Assembly: GCA_023301405.1 (NCBI GenBank)
Contig: JALZUX010000332.1
Span: 1-21,652, forward strand
Direction: 5' to 3'
Source of the DNA: Granulosicoccaceae bacterium
Lineage (GTDB): Bacteria; Pseudomonadota; Gammaproteobacteria; Granulosicoccales; Granulosicoccaceae
DNA length: 21,652 nucleotides
The position numbers and the translations under genes were made by a program. Shown one piece after another: positions 15,725 to 21,652 of the stretch. Position 1 is the stretch's first letter; every line of letters starts with the position of its first letter. The notes below the pieces were generated by a model, which saw only the letters and a program-made list of their open reading frames with translations, was not told the origin of the DNA and did no database searches.

Positions 15725-16840
15725 ATGCCTAAACACACGAAATTACTGGCCAAGATTTGGATTTTCAGCTGCCTGATGCTGAATGCTCTAGTGAGTTTCG
15801 CGCAATCTAGCGCAGGGTTCACTGTTGAAGTTGTTGTGGCAGACCCCGGGGTGACGCAACGTGCTAGTGCCTACTGGCTGGCGCTTGATAGGGTACTGCA
15901 ACTTGAGTTGCCAGCAGGTAGCGTCGATCAGGCTACCCGCACGGACATACTGCGTGAGCCCTCGCGGTACGTACAGGCTTACCGGTATCGTCAAATAGAC
16001 CCTGCTAGCGATGGCACTCGATTGTCTACCCGTCAGGTTCGTGAGGGTGCTGAAGCTGATAGTGTTATCGCTGTCACTTTCCCAGGCAGTTTGCTGAGTA
16101 TTATTCAGCGTCAAAATCAGCCGGTAGCCGTTATTGATGAGTCAGTAGTGGAAGGATCGGGTAACATTTTGGCGCTGATTGCCGTTCAGCAAGATGGTAG
16201 TGAGTTTTTAATTGCCGGCAGTCGGGGTAGTAAATTCCAGTCGCGTCTTTTGCAGTTAGGTATTGCAAATAACCTGTCTTTTGAATTTCCGATAATGGAC
16301 AGCGCAGACCAGGCGATCCTGCAGCCATCCAGTGTGCTGTTCAGCGAGACAAATGCCATTGCTCAAATGGCAGAAAAATATGCCACGACAAGTTATTTTA
16401 CCGGGGCGTTGGTGCGCCTGTCTGCCAGCGCGTGGCAGTCTGAGTGGAGCCTTCAGGTTCCAGGGCAGCAATTGCGTTCCGTGAGTCTAACTACCCAGTC
16501 TCTCGATGAGGCACTGATAACGGCGGTCACCGAAATGGCGGCTGGTGGAGGTCAAACCATTATTGGTGGAGGTTACCTGGCAAGCGAAAATGCATTTCAG
16601 CGCAGCGGCGTAGCACTGCGAATTGAGAATCTCCGCACCCTTGCTCAGTACGAGCAGGTTCTTGCTTTGCTGAAAAGAGTTGATCCTGCAGTGGTGACGG
16701 AAGCGCTTGAACCCGGTGGTACTGTTTTTCGTTCATCTGCTGACGTCTCAACGCTGCAGCAACAACTGGCTAGTCAGTCCCAGCTCGTGCCGTTGTCAGC
16801 GGATGAGTTTGCGAGCGAGCTAGTTTATCAGTACCGGTAG
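15725..16840 (+). CDS. DUF2066 exported protein
   Basis: A DUF2066-family protein of unknown function, found next to hda in many gammaproteobacteria. The 371-residue product has a clear signal peptide with Lys residues in the n-region, a hydrophobic core, and probable cleavage after SFA (about residue 27). The mature part opens with the family's FTVEVVVAD strand and the ALDRVLQL helix. Later parts include an RQVREGAEADSVIAVTFPGS region and repeated beta-alpha units (VALRIENLRTLAQYEQVLALLKR). AGGAAG lies about nine bases before the ATG at 15725. It is divergent from purM and ends 13 bases before hda, so the two are probably co-transcribed. The AI-2E-type permease gene (perM) often found between these two is absent. 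Confidence 0.85.
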   Translation: MPKHTKLLAKIWIFSCLMLNALVSFAQSSAGFTVEVVVADPGVTQRASAYWLALDRVLQLELPAGSVDQATRTDILREPSRYVQAYRYRQIDPASDGTRLSTRQVREGAEADSVIAVTFPGSLLSIIQRQNQPVAVIDESVVEGSGNILALIAVQQDGSEFLIAGSRGSKFQSRLLQLGIANNLSFEFPIMDSADQAILQPSSVLFSETNAIAQMAEKYATTSYFTGALVRLSASAWQSEWSLQVPGQQLRSVSLTTQSLDEALITAVTEMAAGGGQTIIGGGYLASENAFQRSGVALRIENLRTLAQYEQVLALLKRVDPAVVTEALEPGGTVFRSSADVSTLQQQLASQSQLVPLSADEFASELVYQYR

Positions 16841-16853
16841 TGACCGCTCAGTA

Positions 16854-17549
16854 ATGCACCCACAGTTACCGCTGCCGATTGCGCACCCTTCTAAGCCTAG
16901 CCTCAATAATTTTTTCCGAGGCGATAATGGACTGATTGTCGATATTGTTGCTGAGCTTGTCAGTAGTGATAAAACTCGACAGGTGTACCTGTGGGGGCCT
17001 GCGCAGTGCGGTAAAACACACTTGCTGATCGCTGCCCATCAACAGTGGCTAGAGGCAGGGCGACGCTCTTTTTATGCGTCGCTTGCAAACACCACGTTGA
17101 CGTCAAAATTACTTGAATCGCTTGATGGTTATGACTTAATCGCTCTTGATGACGTCGATAGCGTAGCCAAGCAACCAAGTTGGGAGCAAGCGCTGTTTAA
17201 CCTGATTAACTTTTCGCGGGAAGGGTGCGGTAAAGTAATTTTTTCTGCAGCATCCGCCCCGTCACCTGAAGTTTGGTCGTTGGCGGATCTTGTCTCCAGA
17301 TTATCTTGGGGTCCTGTGTTGAGACTTGCAACGCTAAACGAAAACGAGATTCGCACGGCGATAATGGCATCAGCCGAGCATCGTGGTATGAAGGTTGATG
17401 AAGAAGCGATAAATTTTCTATTGAAACGCCACAGCCGTGATTTGAGTAGTTTGTTACAGGCAATTGAAACGCTTGATCGCGAATCTTTAGCAGCCGGCCG
17501 TCAAAGAATTACGATCCCCTTTCTGAAGCAGTGCTTTGAGCTCGATTAG
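16854..17549 (+). CDS. hda: DnaA inactivator Hda
   Basis: Hda is an AAA+ protein homologous to DnaA. With the DNA-loaded sliding clamp it triggers ATP hydrolysis by DnaA and prevents re-initiation of replication. The 231-residue product carries a clamp-binding motif QLPLPI at residues 4-9, which supports the ATG at 16854. Walker A is GPAQCGKT at 48-55, closer to the canonical P-loop than the E. coli form; Walker B is LIALDD at 95-100. The LASRL-like arginine-finger segment reads ADLVSRLSWGPVL, and a sensor-II-like helix (FLLKRHSRDLSSLLQAIETLD) is near the C-terminus. It follows the DUF2066 gene by 13 bases and converges on the arsC-wrbA-DUF2069 operon. Confidence 0.93.
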   Translation: MHPQLPLPIAHPSKPSLNNFFRGDNGLIVDIVAELVSSDKTRQVYLWGPAQCGKTHLLIAAHQQWLEAGRRSFYASLANTTLTSKLLESLDGYDLIALDDVDSVAKQPSWEQALFNLINFSREGCGKVIFSAASAPSPEVWSLADLVSRLSWGPVLRLATLNENEIRTAIMASAEHRGMKVDEEAINFLLKRHSRDLSSLLQAIETLDRESLAAGRQRITIPFLKQCFELD

Positions 17550-17659
17550 AAACTTGCATTGTGTAGTGAAATTGCACGGTTCTTTGCCTGCTTGTGGGTG
17601 GTTTGTTGTTCGAAGTATCTATTCTATAGCGGTGAAAAGAGTTGCTACTGCGGTAGTGT

Positions 17660-18022
17660 CTATGGATCAACAACAGCTTGTTTACTGTATTTTGCGTAGT
17701 AAATACAACCGAAGAACCATGCAAAGGACAAGGCTACCAGTACTAATCCCAGCCAGTTATTTTCGGCTCGGTGAATAATGGCGTCGACACCAAAAGCAAA
17801 GTAAGGTAGTGCTAAGAAGCTTGCCCATTGATGGGTGTATATTTTGCCGTGAAGAATGCCACGTAGCGCAGGCATCATTGGCAACAAAGCGATCGACAGG
17901 GCAATGCTTTTGGGCGCTTTGGGTGGCGCTAACCAGATTATCCAAAGCATTAGGAATACCAGCGTACCAAAGTAGCCGATAAGCGCCATGCTCCGCCATA
18001 CGCCGGGTTTTTTAAAATTCAT
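17660..18022 (-). CDS. DUF2069 membrane protein
   Basis: A small integral membrane protein of the DUF2069 family, function unknown. The 120-residue product has four likely membrane segments (about residues 11-31, 39-53, 65-80, 88-108), with a Lys/Arg-containing N-terminus. It is the last gene of the operon arsC-like, wrbA, DUF2069, starting 32 bases after wrbA; the same trio occurs beside hda in Pseudomonas. Its stop lies 110 bases from the hda stop, with no strong terminator hairpin seen between them. Confidence 0.85.
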   Translation of the reverse strand: MNFKKPGVWRSMALIGYFGTLVFLMLWIIWLAPPKAPKSIALSIALLPMMPALRGILHGKIYTHQWASFLALPYFAFGVDAIIHRAENNWLGLVLVALSFAWFFGCIYYAKYSKQAVVDP

Positions 18023-18054
18023 GGGTGATAATTCCGTGACGAGTAAAATGAGAT

Positions 18055-18651
18055 TTACTTAAGCTTTAGAGCGAGTGTGGCTATGCGTTTGCCAAGTGCC
18101 GAGCACAATGTTTTTTCGTCTTGACTCAGAGGGGCTTTGGCATCAGTACCCGATACGTGGCTTGCCCCGTAAGGAGTGCCGCCGCTGCTGGTGTGGCTTA
18201 GTGCGGGCTCGGAATAGGGTATACCCACCATCACCAGTCCATGATGAAGTAGTGGAAGCATCATCGTAAGCAGCGTGCTTTCTTGTCCACCGTGCATTGT
18301 CGAAGTCGATGTAAATACAGCGGCCGGTTTGTCGCGAAGGTCGCCGCTTAGCCATATGTCGCTGGTGGTATCAAAAAAATGTTTTAGTGGCGCCGCCATA
18401 TTACCAAAGCGGGTCGGGCTGCCCACGATTAGAGCATCTGCGTGGCGTAAGTCGTCTTTTGTGATAAACGGTGCCTGAGTTTTTGGGGCTGAATCGGGGG
18501 AGCCCCATCCACCGACAACCGTCACTTCAGGAACGGTTCTTAAAACCGGCTCGCACCCATCCACAGTAGTAACCCCGCGCGCAATCTGATTGGCCATTCT
18601 GCGAGTGTTGCCATCTCTGCTGTAATAAAGAATAACGATCTTACAGCTCAT
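18055..18651 (-). CDS. wrbA: NAD(P)H:quinone oxidoreductase WrbA
   Basis: FMN-binding flavodoxin-like protein that reduces quinones by two electrons, limiting redox stress. The 198-residue product has the FMN phosphate loop YYSRDGNTRRMA at residues 9-20, the SPTRFGNMAAPLKHFFD segment near 78-94, the STSTMHGGQESTL loop near 114-127, and the GTPYGASHVSG region near 153-163, all typical of type IV quinone reductases. Its first 11 bases overlap the end of the arsC-like gene, suggesting coupled translation. The deviation from the E. coli N-terminus (MSCKIVILYYS) is minor. Confidence 0.93.
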   Translation of the reverse strand: MSCKIVILYYSRDGNTRRMANQIARGVTTVDGCEPVLRTVPEVTVVGGWGSPDSAPKTQAPFITKDDLRHADALIVGSPTRFGNMAAPLKHFFDTTSDIWLSGDLRDKPAAVFTSTSTMHGGQESTLLTMMLPLLHHGLVMVGIPYSEPALSHTSSGGTPYGASHVSGTDAKAPLSQDEKTLCSALGKRIATLALKLK

Positions 18652-19003
18652 CGAGAAGCTCGATAACGTTGTCGAGGGGGCGGCCTATAACTGCTGTGTC
18701 AGCAGTGGTGATGATTGGTCGTTCGATCAGAATCGGGTTTTCTATCATGGCGTTAATTATTTCTGCGTGGCTGTGATCGCCAGCGCCCAGGTTGAGTTCC
18801 TTGTAAAGCGATTCTCCCTGCCGCAGCAGTTGAGCGGGCTGCATATTGAGCAGTGCCAAAATGGACTGAAGGGTCTCTCGGGAGGGTGGTTCTTTAAGAT
18901 ATTCGACTACAGTGACATCAATCTCGTAGGATTTGAACAATTCCAGTGTTGCGCGGCTCTTAGAGCAACGCGGGTTGTGATACAGAGTGACTTTACTTGG
19001 CAT
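18641..19003 (-). CDS. arsC: ArsC-family reductase (YfgD-like)
   Basis: Thioredoxin-fold arsenate reductase family, glutaredoxin-dependent branch. The ATG at 19003 gives 120 residues beginning MPSKVTLYHNPRCSKS; the frame extends 16 codons further but the family starts here. Catalytic Cys is C13 in NPRCSKS. Three Arg residues expected to bind arsenate are visible in LLRQGESLYKEL, ILIERPII and VIGRPLD. No ars regulator or efflux pump is nearby, and its operon partner is wrbA, so its role may be general redox chemistry (as for YfgD) rather than arsenic resistance. It overlaps wrbA by 11 bases. Confidence 0.88.
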   Translation of the reverse strand: MPSKVTLYHNPRCSKSRATLELFKSYEIDVTVVEYLKEPPSRETLQSILALLNMQPAQLLRQGESLYKELNLGAGDHSHAEIINAMIENPILIERPIITTADTAVIGRPLDNVIELLDEL

Positions 19004-19185
19004 GATAGCTGGTGCAAAAACCTTAGGAAAATCAATTGTAGCGGGAAGCACGCCCTTTTTGGGAAGTTGCTCTGTGCTACCTCGCGAGCAATAGTGCGTT
19101 TTGCCATCGAATCTGTAAAAGACTCACCATAATCAATTACATGCCGGCATTTCGACGTGGTCACATTTAATGTTGAGCTGAACAA

Positions 19186-21000
19186 ATGAGTGGTAACTCA
19201 CTTTTCCAAAATGATGATTCTCCACAACTTGTAGATCTTTCTTCAGGAAAGTTGGATATTTTTCCAATTCTTGTTGAGTTGCATCGTGAGGGAATAATAT
19301 CAGAAGAGAACCTTAAGGTGCTCTCAGCGGTTCGTGCTAATGTTACGGGCGATGAAAAAAGTGCTCTGCAAGTGATCGCCGATTGTGGCTGGGACAATCA
19401 GTTGAACCCAGGTAAAAAGCTGACACTGGATACGCTGGTCAGTTGGTTGTCTGTAAAAATTGATATGCCAGTGAAAAAAATTGATCCTCTGACCATTGAT
19501 GTAGCAGCGATTACCAGTGTTATGTCGCTGGCGTATGCCAAGCGGTTCAATATTATTGCTGTCGAGGTAAGCGCAGAGTCTGTGGTCATCGGCAGTGCTG
19601 AACCGTACTTTCAGGGCTGGGAGGCTGAGCTTGCAGGTGTGTTGCGTAAGCAGATTGTCAGGGTGCTGGTTAACCCGGAAGATATTAAGCGTTATTTGCA
19701 CGAGTTTTATAACGTATCAAAGTCAGTGCTAGGTGCAAAAAAAGAACAAAGCAGCGCTGAAAATAGCAAGGTTCAAAATCTTGAGCAACTCATGGAGCTT
19801 GGCCGCAAGGGAGCCCTTGACGTTAACGACCAGCACGTTGTTAACATTGTAGATTGGCTCTTGCAGTATGCGTTCGAACAGCGTGCCAGTGATATTCACC
19901 TGGAACCGGGGCGTGAAGATAGCGTAGTGCGTTTTCGAATAGATGGTGTGCTGCATAAAGTCTACGATGTACCAACGACAGTCATGGGGGCTATCACCAG
20001 TCGAATAAAAATTCTGGGTCGAATGGATGTTGCCGAAAAGCGACGGCCGCAAGATGGTCGGCTTAAAACGCGAAACGAAGACGGTCGTGAGGTGGAGCTT
20101 CGTCTTTCAACGATGCCGACAGCGTTTGGCGAAAAAATGGTGATGCGTGTTTTTGATCCAGACATATTGCTTAGAGGATCTGTTGATCTTGGTTTTACTG
20201 AGAAGGAACTATCCACCTGGAATGGCATATTAGAGGCGCCCAATGGAATTATTTTGGTCACTGGTCCAACCGGATCAGGTAAAACGACAACCCTTTATAC
20301 AAGTTTGCAGCAACTGGCTACACCAGAGGTAAATCTCTGTACTGTCGAAGATCCAATCGAGTTGGTGGTGCCGGCATTTAATCAGATGCAGGTGCAGCCC
20401 AACATTGATCTGGATTTTGCGACTGGTGTGCGCACGCTGTTAAGGCAAGATCCTGATATCATCATGATAGGCGAGATACGCGACTATGAAACAGCGCAAA
20501 TGGCGATACAGGCAGCGCTGACTGGTCACTTGGTAATAAGCACCTTACACACAAATGATGCTCCTGCAGCGATAACCAGGCTTCTTGAGCTTGGTGTGCC
20601 TTATTACTTGTTACGCAATACTATTGTAGCGGTCTTAGCACAAAGACTTGTACGCACACTCTGTCCAGATTGCTCAGAACCTATACCGTGTGACGAGGAT
20701 GATTGGATCGGGCTTGTCGAACCCCTGAAGCTGCAATCACCCGCTGACGTCAAAACAAAAGTTGGCTGTAAGGTTTGCAGGAATACCGGCTTCAGGGGGC
20801 GAGTCGGTATTTATGAGGTCATGCAGATGACCCAGGGTCTTAAAGAAAAAATAACCCCTGATATGGACCTGACTGAATTTCGAAAGCAAGCGATTCGCGA
20901 TGGTATGGAGCCATTGCGCATAAGTGGTGCAAGAAAAGTAGCCAGCGGCGTGACGACGGTCGCCGAAGTGCGTCGTGTCGCGCCCCCTCCAATGGGGTGA
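19186..21000 (+). CDS. GspE/PilB-family secretion or pilus assembly ATPase
   Basis: Hexameric cytoplasmic ATPase of the type II secretion / type IV pilus assembly family. The 604-residue product has an N-terminal MshEN-like region (about residues 20-190), then the catalytic core. Walker A is GPTGSGKT at 360-367, the Asp box is EDPIEL, Walker B is IIMIGEIRD with E430, and the His box is GHLVISTLHTND. A zinc-binding tetracysteine is formed by C493, C496, C528 and C531, with the usual FRGRVGIYEVM following. All motifs look intact, so the enzyme should be active. No pilC, pilD, pilin or gsp genes are in the window. Whether it serves pili (PilB), secretion (GspE) or another machine cannot be decided. 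Confidence 0.9.
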   Translation: MSGNSLFQNDDSPQLVDLSSGKLDIFPILVELHREGIISEENLKVLSAVRANVTGDEKSALQVIADCGWDNQLNPGKKLTLDTLVSWLSVKIDMPVKKIDPLTIDVAAITSVMSLAYAKRFNIIAVEVSAESVVIGSAEPYFQGWEAELAGVLRKQIVRVLVNPEDIKRYLHEFYNVSKSVLGAKKEQSSAENSKVQNLEQLMELGRKGALDVNDQHVVNIVDWLLQYAFEQRASDIHLEPGREDSVVRFRIDGVLHKVYDVPTTVMGAITSRIKILGRMDVAEKRRPQDGRLKTRNEDGREVELRLSTMPTAFGEKMVMRVFDPDILLRGSVDLGFTEKELSTWNGILEAPNGIILVTGPTGSGKTTTLYTSLQQLATPEVNLCTVEDPIELVVPAFNQMQVQPNIDLDFATGVRTLLRQDPDIIMIGEIRDYETAQMAIQAALTGHLVISTLHTNDAPAAITRLLELGVPYYLLRNTIVAVLAQRLVRTLCPDCSEPIPCDEDDWIGLVEPLKLQSPADVKTKVGCKVCRNTGFRGRVGIYEVMQMTQGLKEKITPDMDLTEFRKQAIRDGMEPLRISGARKVASGVTTVAEVRRVAPPPMG

Positions 21001-21032
21001 TCGTCGCAGCGGCGCAAAAATTCTTTTGAAAC

Positions 21033-21041
21033 TGGTATAGT
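21033..21041 (+). promoter_or_regulatory. Extended -10-like promoter element
   Basis: TGGTATAGT matches an extended -10 (TGn plus TATAGT, one mismatch from TATAAT), about 60 bases before the dehydrogenase start. The -35 region at the right distance is poor, which extended -10 promoters tolerate. It would let the dehydrogenase be transcribed independently of the upstream ATPase gene. Confidence 0.3.
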
Positions 21042-21102
21042 CAATCAAGGGCAGGGGCCATTTGGGCACAGCTACCATTACCGTTTTAACAGAGATCGTT
21101 TG

Positions 21103-21652
21103 ATGAGTGAAAAGCCTTCAGTCGTGCAGGTCAATCCTATTTATGCACCTACACAAGCGCTGCTAGAGAGCCAATATCAAGTGCACAGATTGTGGGAAGC
21201 GGCTGATCAGTCAAGCTTCCTTGCCAAGTTAAGTGACAAAGTGACTGGCGTTGTCACTGATGGTGGGTCCGGCGCGAGCGCGGAATTTCTTCGACAGCTT
21301 CCCAATGCAAAAGTGGTGTCAGTATTTGGTGTTGGAGTGGATTCAGTGGATCTGGATTACTGTAAATCAAATGGTATCCGTGTTGGCAATACGCCAGACG
21401 TGCTCACAGATGATGTTGCCGATATCGCGATTGCGCTGGCACTCGCAAGTTTCAGAAAGCTAACTTTTGCACACAACTATACCTGCGAAGGAAGATGGGC
21501 TGCTGAAGGAGCGGCGCCTTTGACTCGTCGTTTTAGTGGGTGCGAGGTCGGTATTTTTGGGTTGGGTCGGATCGGATCTGCTATTGCGAAGAGAGCAGAG
21601 GGTTTCGGCTGCGGTATAAGTTATTGTAACCGCAACCAAAAGCCAGATGTGC
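21103..21652 (+). CDS. D-isomer-specific 2-hydroxyacid dehydrogenase, cut by window end
   Basis: NAD(P)-dependent reductase or dehydrogenase of 2-oxo/2-hydroxy acids; a glyoxylate or hydroxypyruvate type is most likely. The frame opens at ATG 21103 and runs to the window edge (183 codons, no stop), so roughly the C-terminal 40 % is missing. The visible part begins MSEKPSVVQVNP. It includes the catalytic-domain motif FGVGVDSVDLDYC, the family segment NTPDVLTDDVADIAIALALA, and the start of the Rossmann domain, VGIFGLGRIGSAIA (GxGxxG). The C-terminal catalytic Arg, Glu and His lie beyond the window, so activity and exact substrate cannot be judged. Confidence 0.88.
   Translation, partial: MSEKPSVVQVNPIYAPTQALLESQYQVHRLWEAADQSSFLAKLSDKVTGVVTDGGSGASAEFLRQLPNAKVVSVFGVGVDSVDLDYCKSNGIRVGNTPDVLTDDVADIAIALALASFRKLTFAHNYTCEGRWAAEGAAPLTRRFSGCEVGIFGLGRIGSAIAKRAEGFGCGISYCNRNQKPDV

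Noticed and set aside
20980..21030. GC-rich CCCC/GGGG and GCGCC/GGCGC pairings at the end of the ATPase gene as a terminator
   Set aside because: The pairings overlap imperfectly, fall partly within the coding end, and are followed by AAAAATTC rather than a clean T-run.

Overview
The window is a chromosomal segment of a gammaproteobacterium with a GC content near 50 % by eye. Evidence for this is the gene content: NadD, RsfS, RlmH, Maf/YhdE, RNase G, YhdP, DarP, Hda, and the cluster purM-purN-DUF3108 / DUF2066-hda / DUF2069-wrbA-arsC, whose order I recall from Pseudomonas and relatives. No rRNA, tRNA, CRISPR array, insertion sequence or prophage gene was seen. I cannot name the species.

Left block (1-8579). 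On the + strand are nadD (NAD synthesis), rsfS (ribosome silencing), rlmH (23S rRNA methylation), maf/yhdE (nucleotide pyrophosphatase), rng (RNase G) and yhdP (large AsmA-like envelope protein). Facing them on the - strand is darP/yjgA (50S assembly). It combines NAD metabolism, ribosome and RNA maintenance, and phospholipid delivery to the outer membrane.

Accessory block (8580-12891). A palindrome-rich divergent region precedes an unrecognised putative outer-membrane beta-barrel protein on the + strand. On the - strand lies a tight three-gene unit, in transcription order: a membrane protein with a coiled-coil tail; a lipoprotein fusing a solute-binding-protein-like region to a von Willebrand A (VWA) domain with a complete MIDAS metal site; and a 129-residue membrane-anchored protein that looks like a miniature VWA domain with its own DxSxS and SDG motifs. 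The last two genes abut as TAAATG. This is the best candidate for an undescribed system. A roughly 420-bp leader or intergenic stretch lies upstream of it.

Right block (12892-19003). On the - strand are a DUF3108 exported protein, purN and purM (purine steps 3 and 5). Divergent from purM on the + strand are a DUF2066 exported protein and hda (regulatory inactivation of DnaA). Converging on hda is the - strand operon arsC-like reductase, wrbA quinone reductase and a DUF2069 membrane protein.

Right end (19186-21652). A PilB/GspE-type secretion or pilus ATPase stands without any pilus or secretion partner in view. It is followed by a 2-hydroxyacid dehydrogenase cut off by the window edge.

Several usual neighbours are absent: mrdA/rodA and mreBCD around rlmH-maf, nit/tldD and pmbA around darP, and perM between DUF2066 and hda. 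The window therefore looks like conserved blocks joined by deletions or rearrangements, with accessory genes between two of them.
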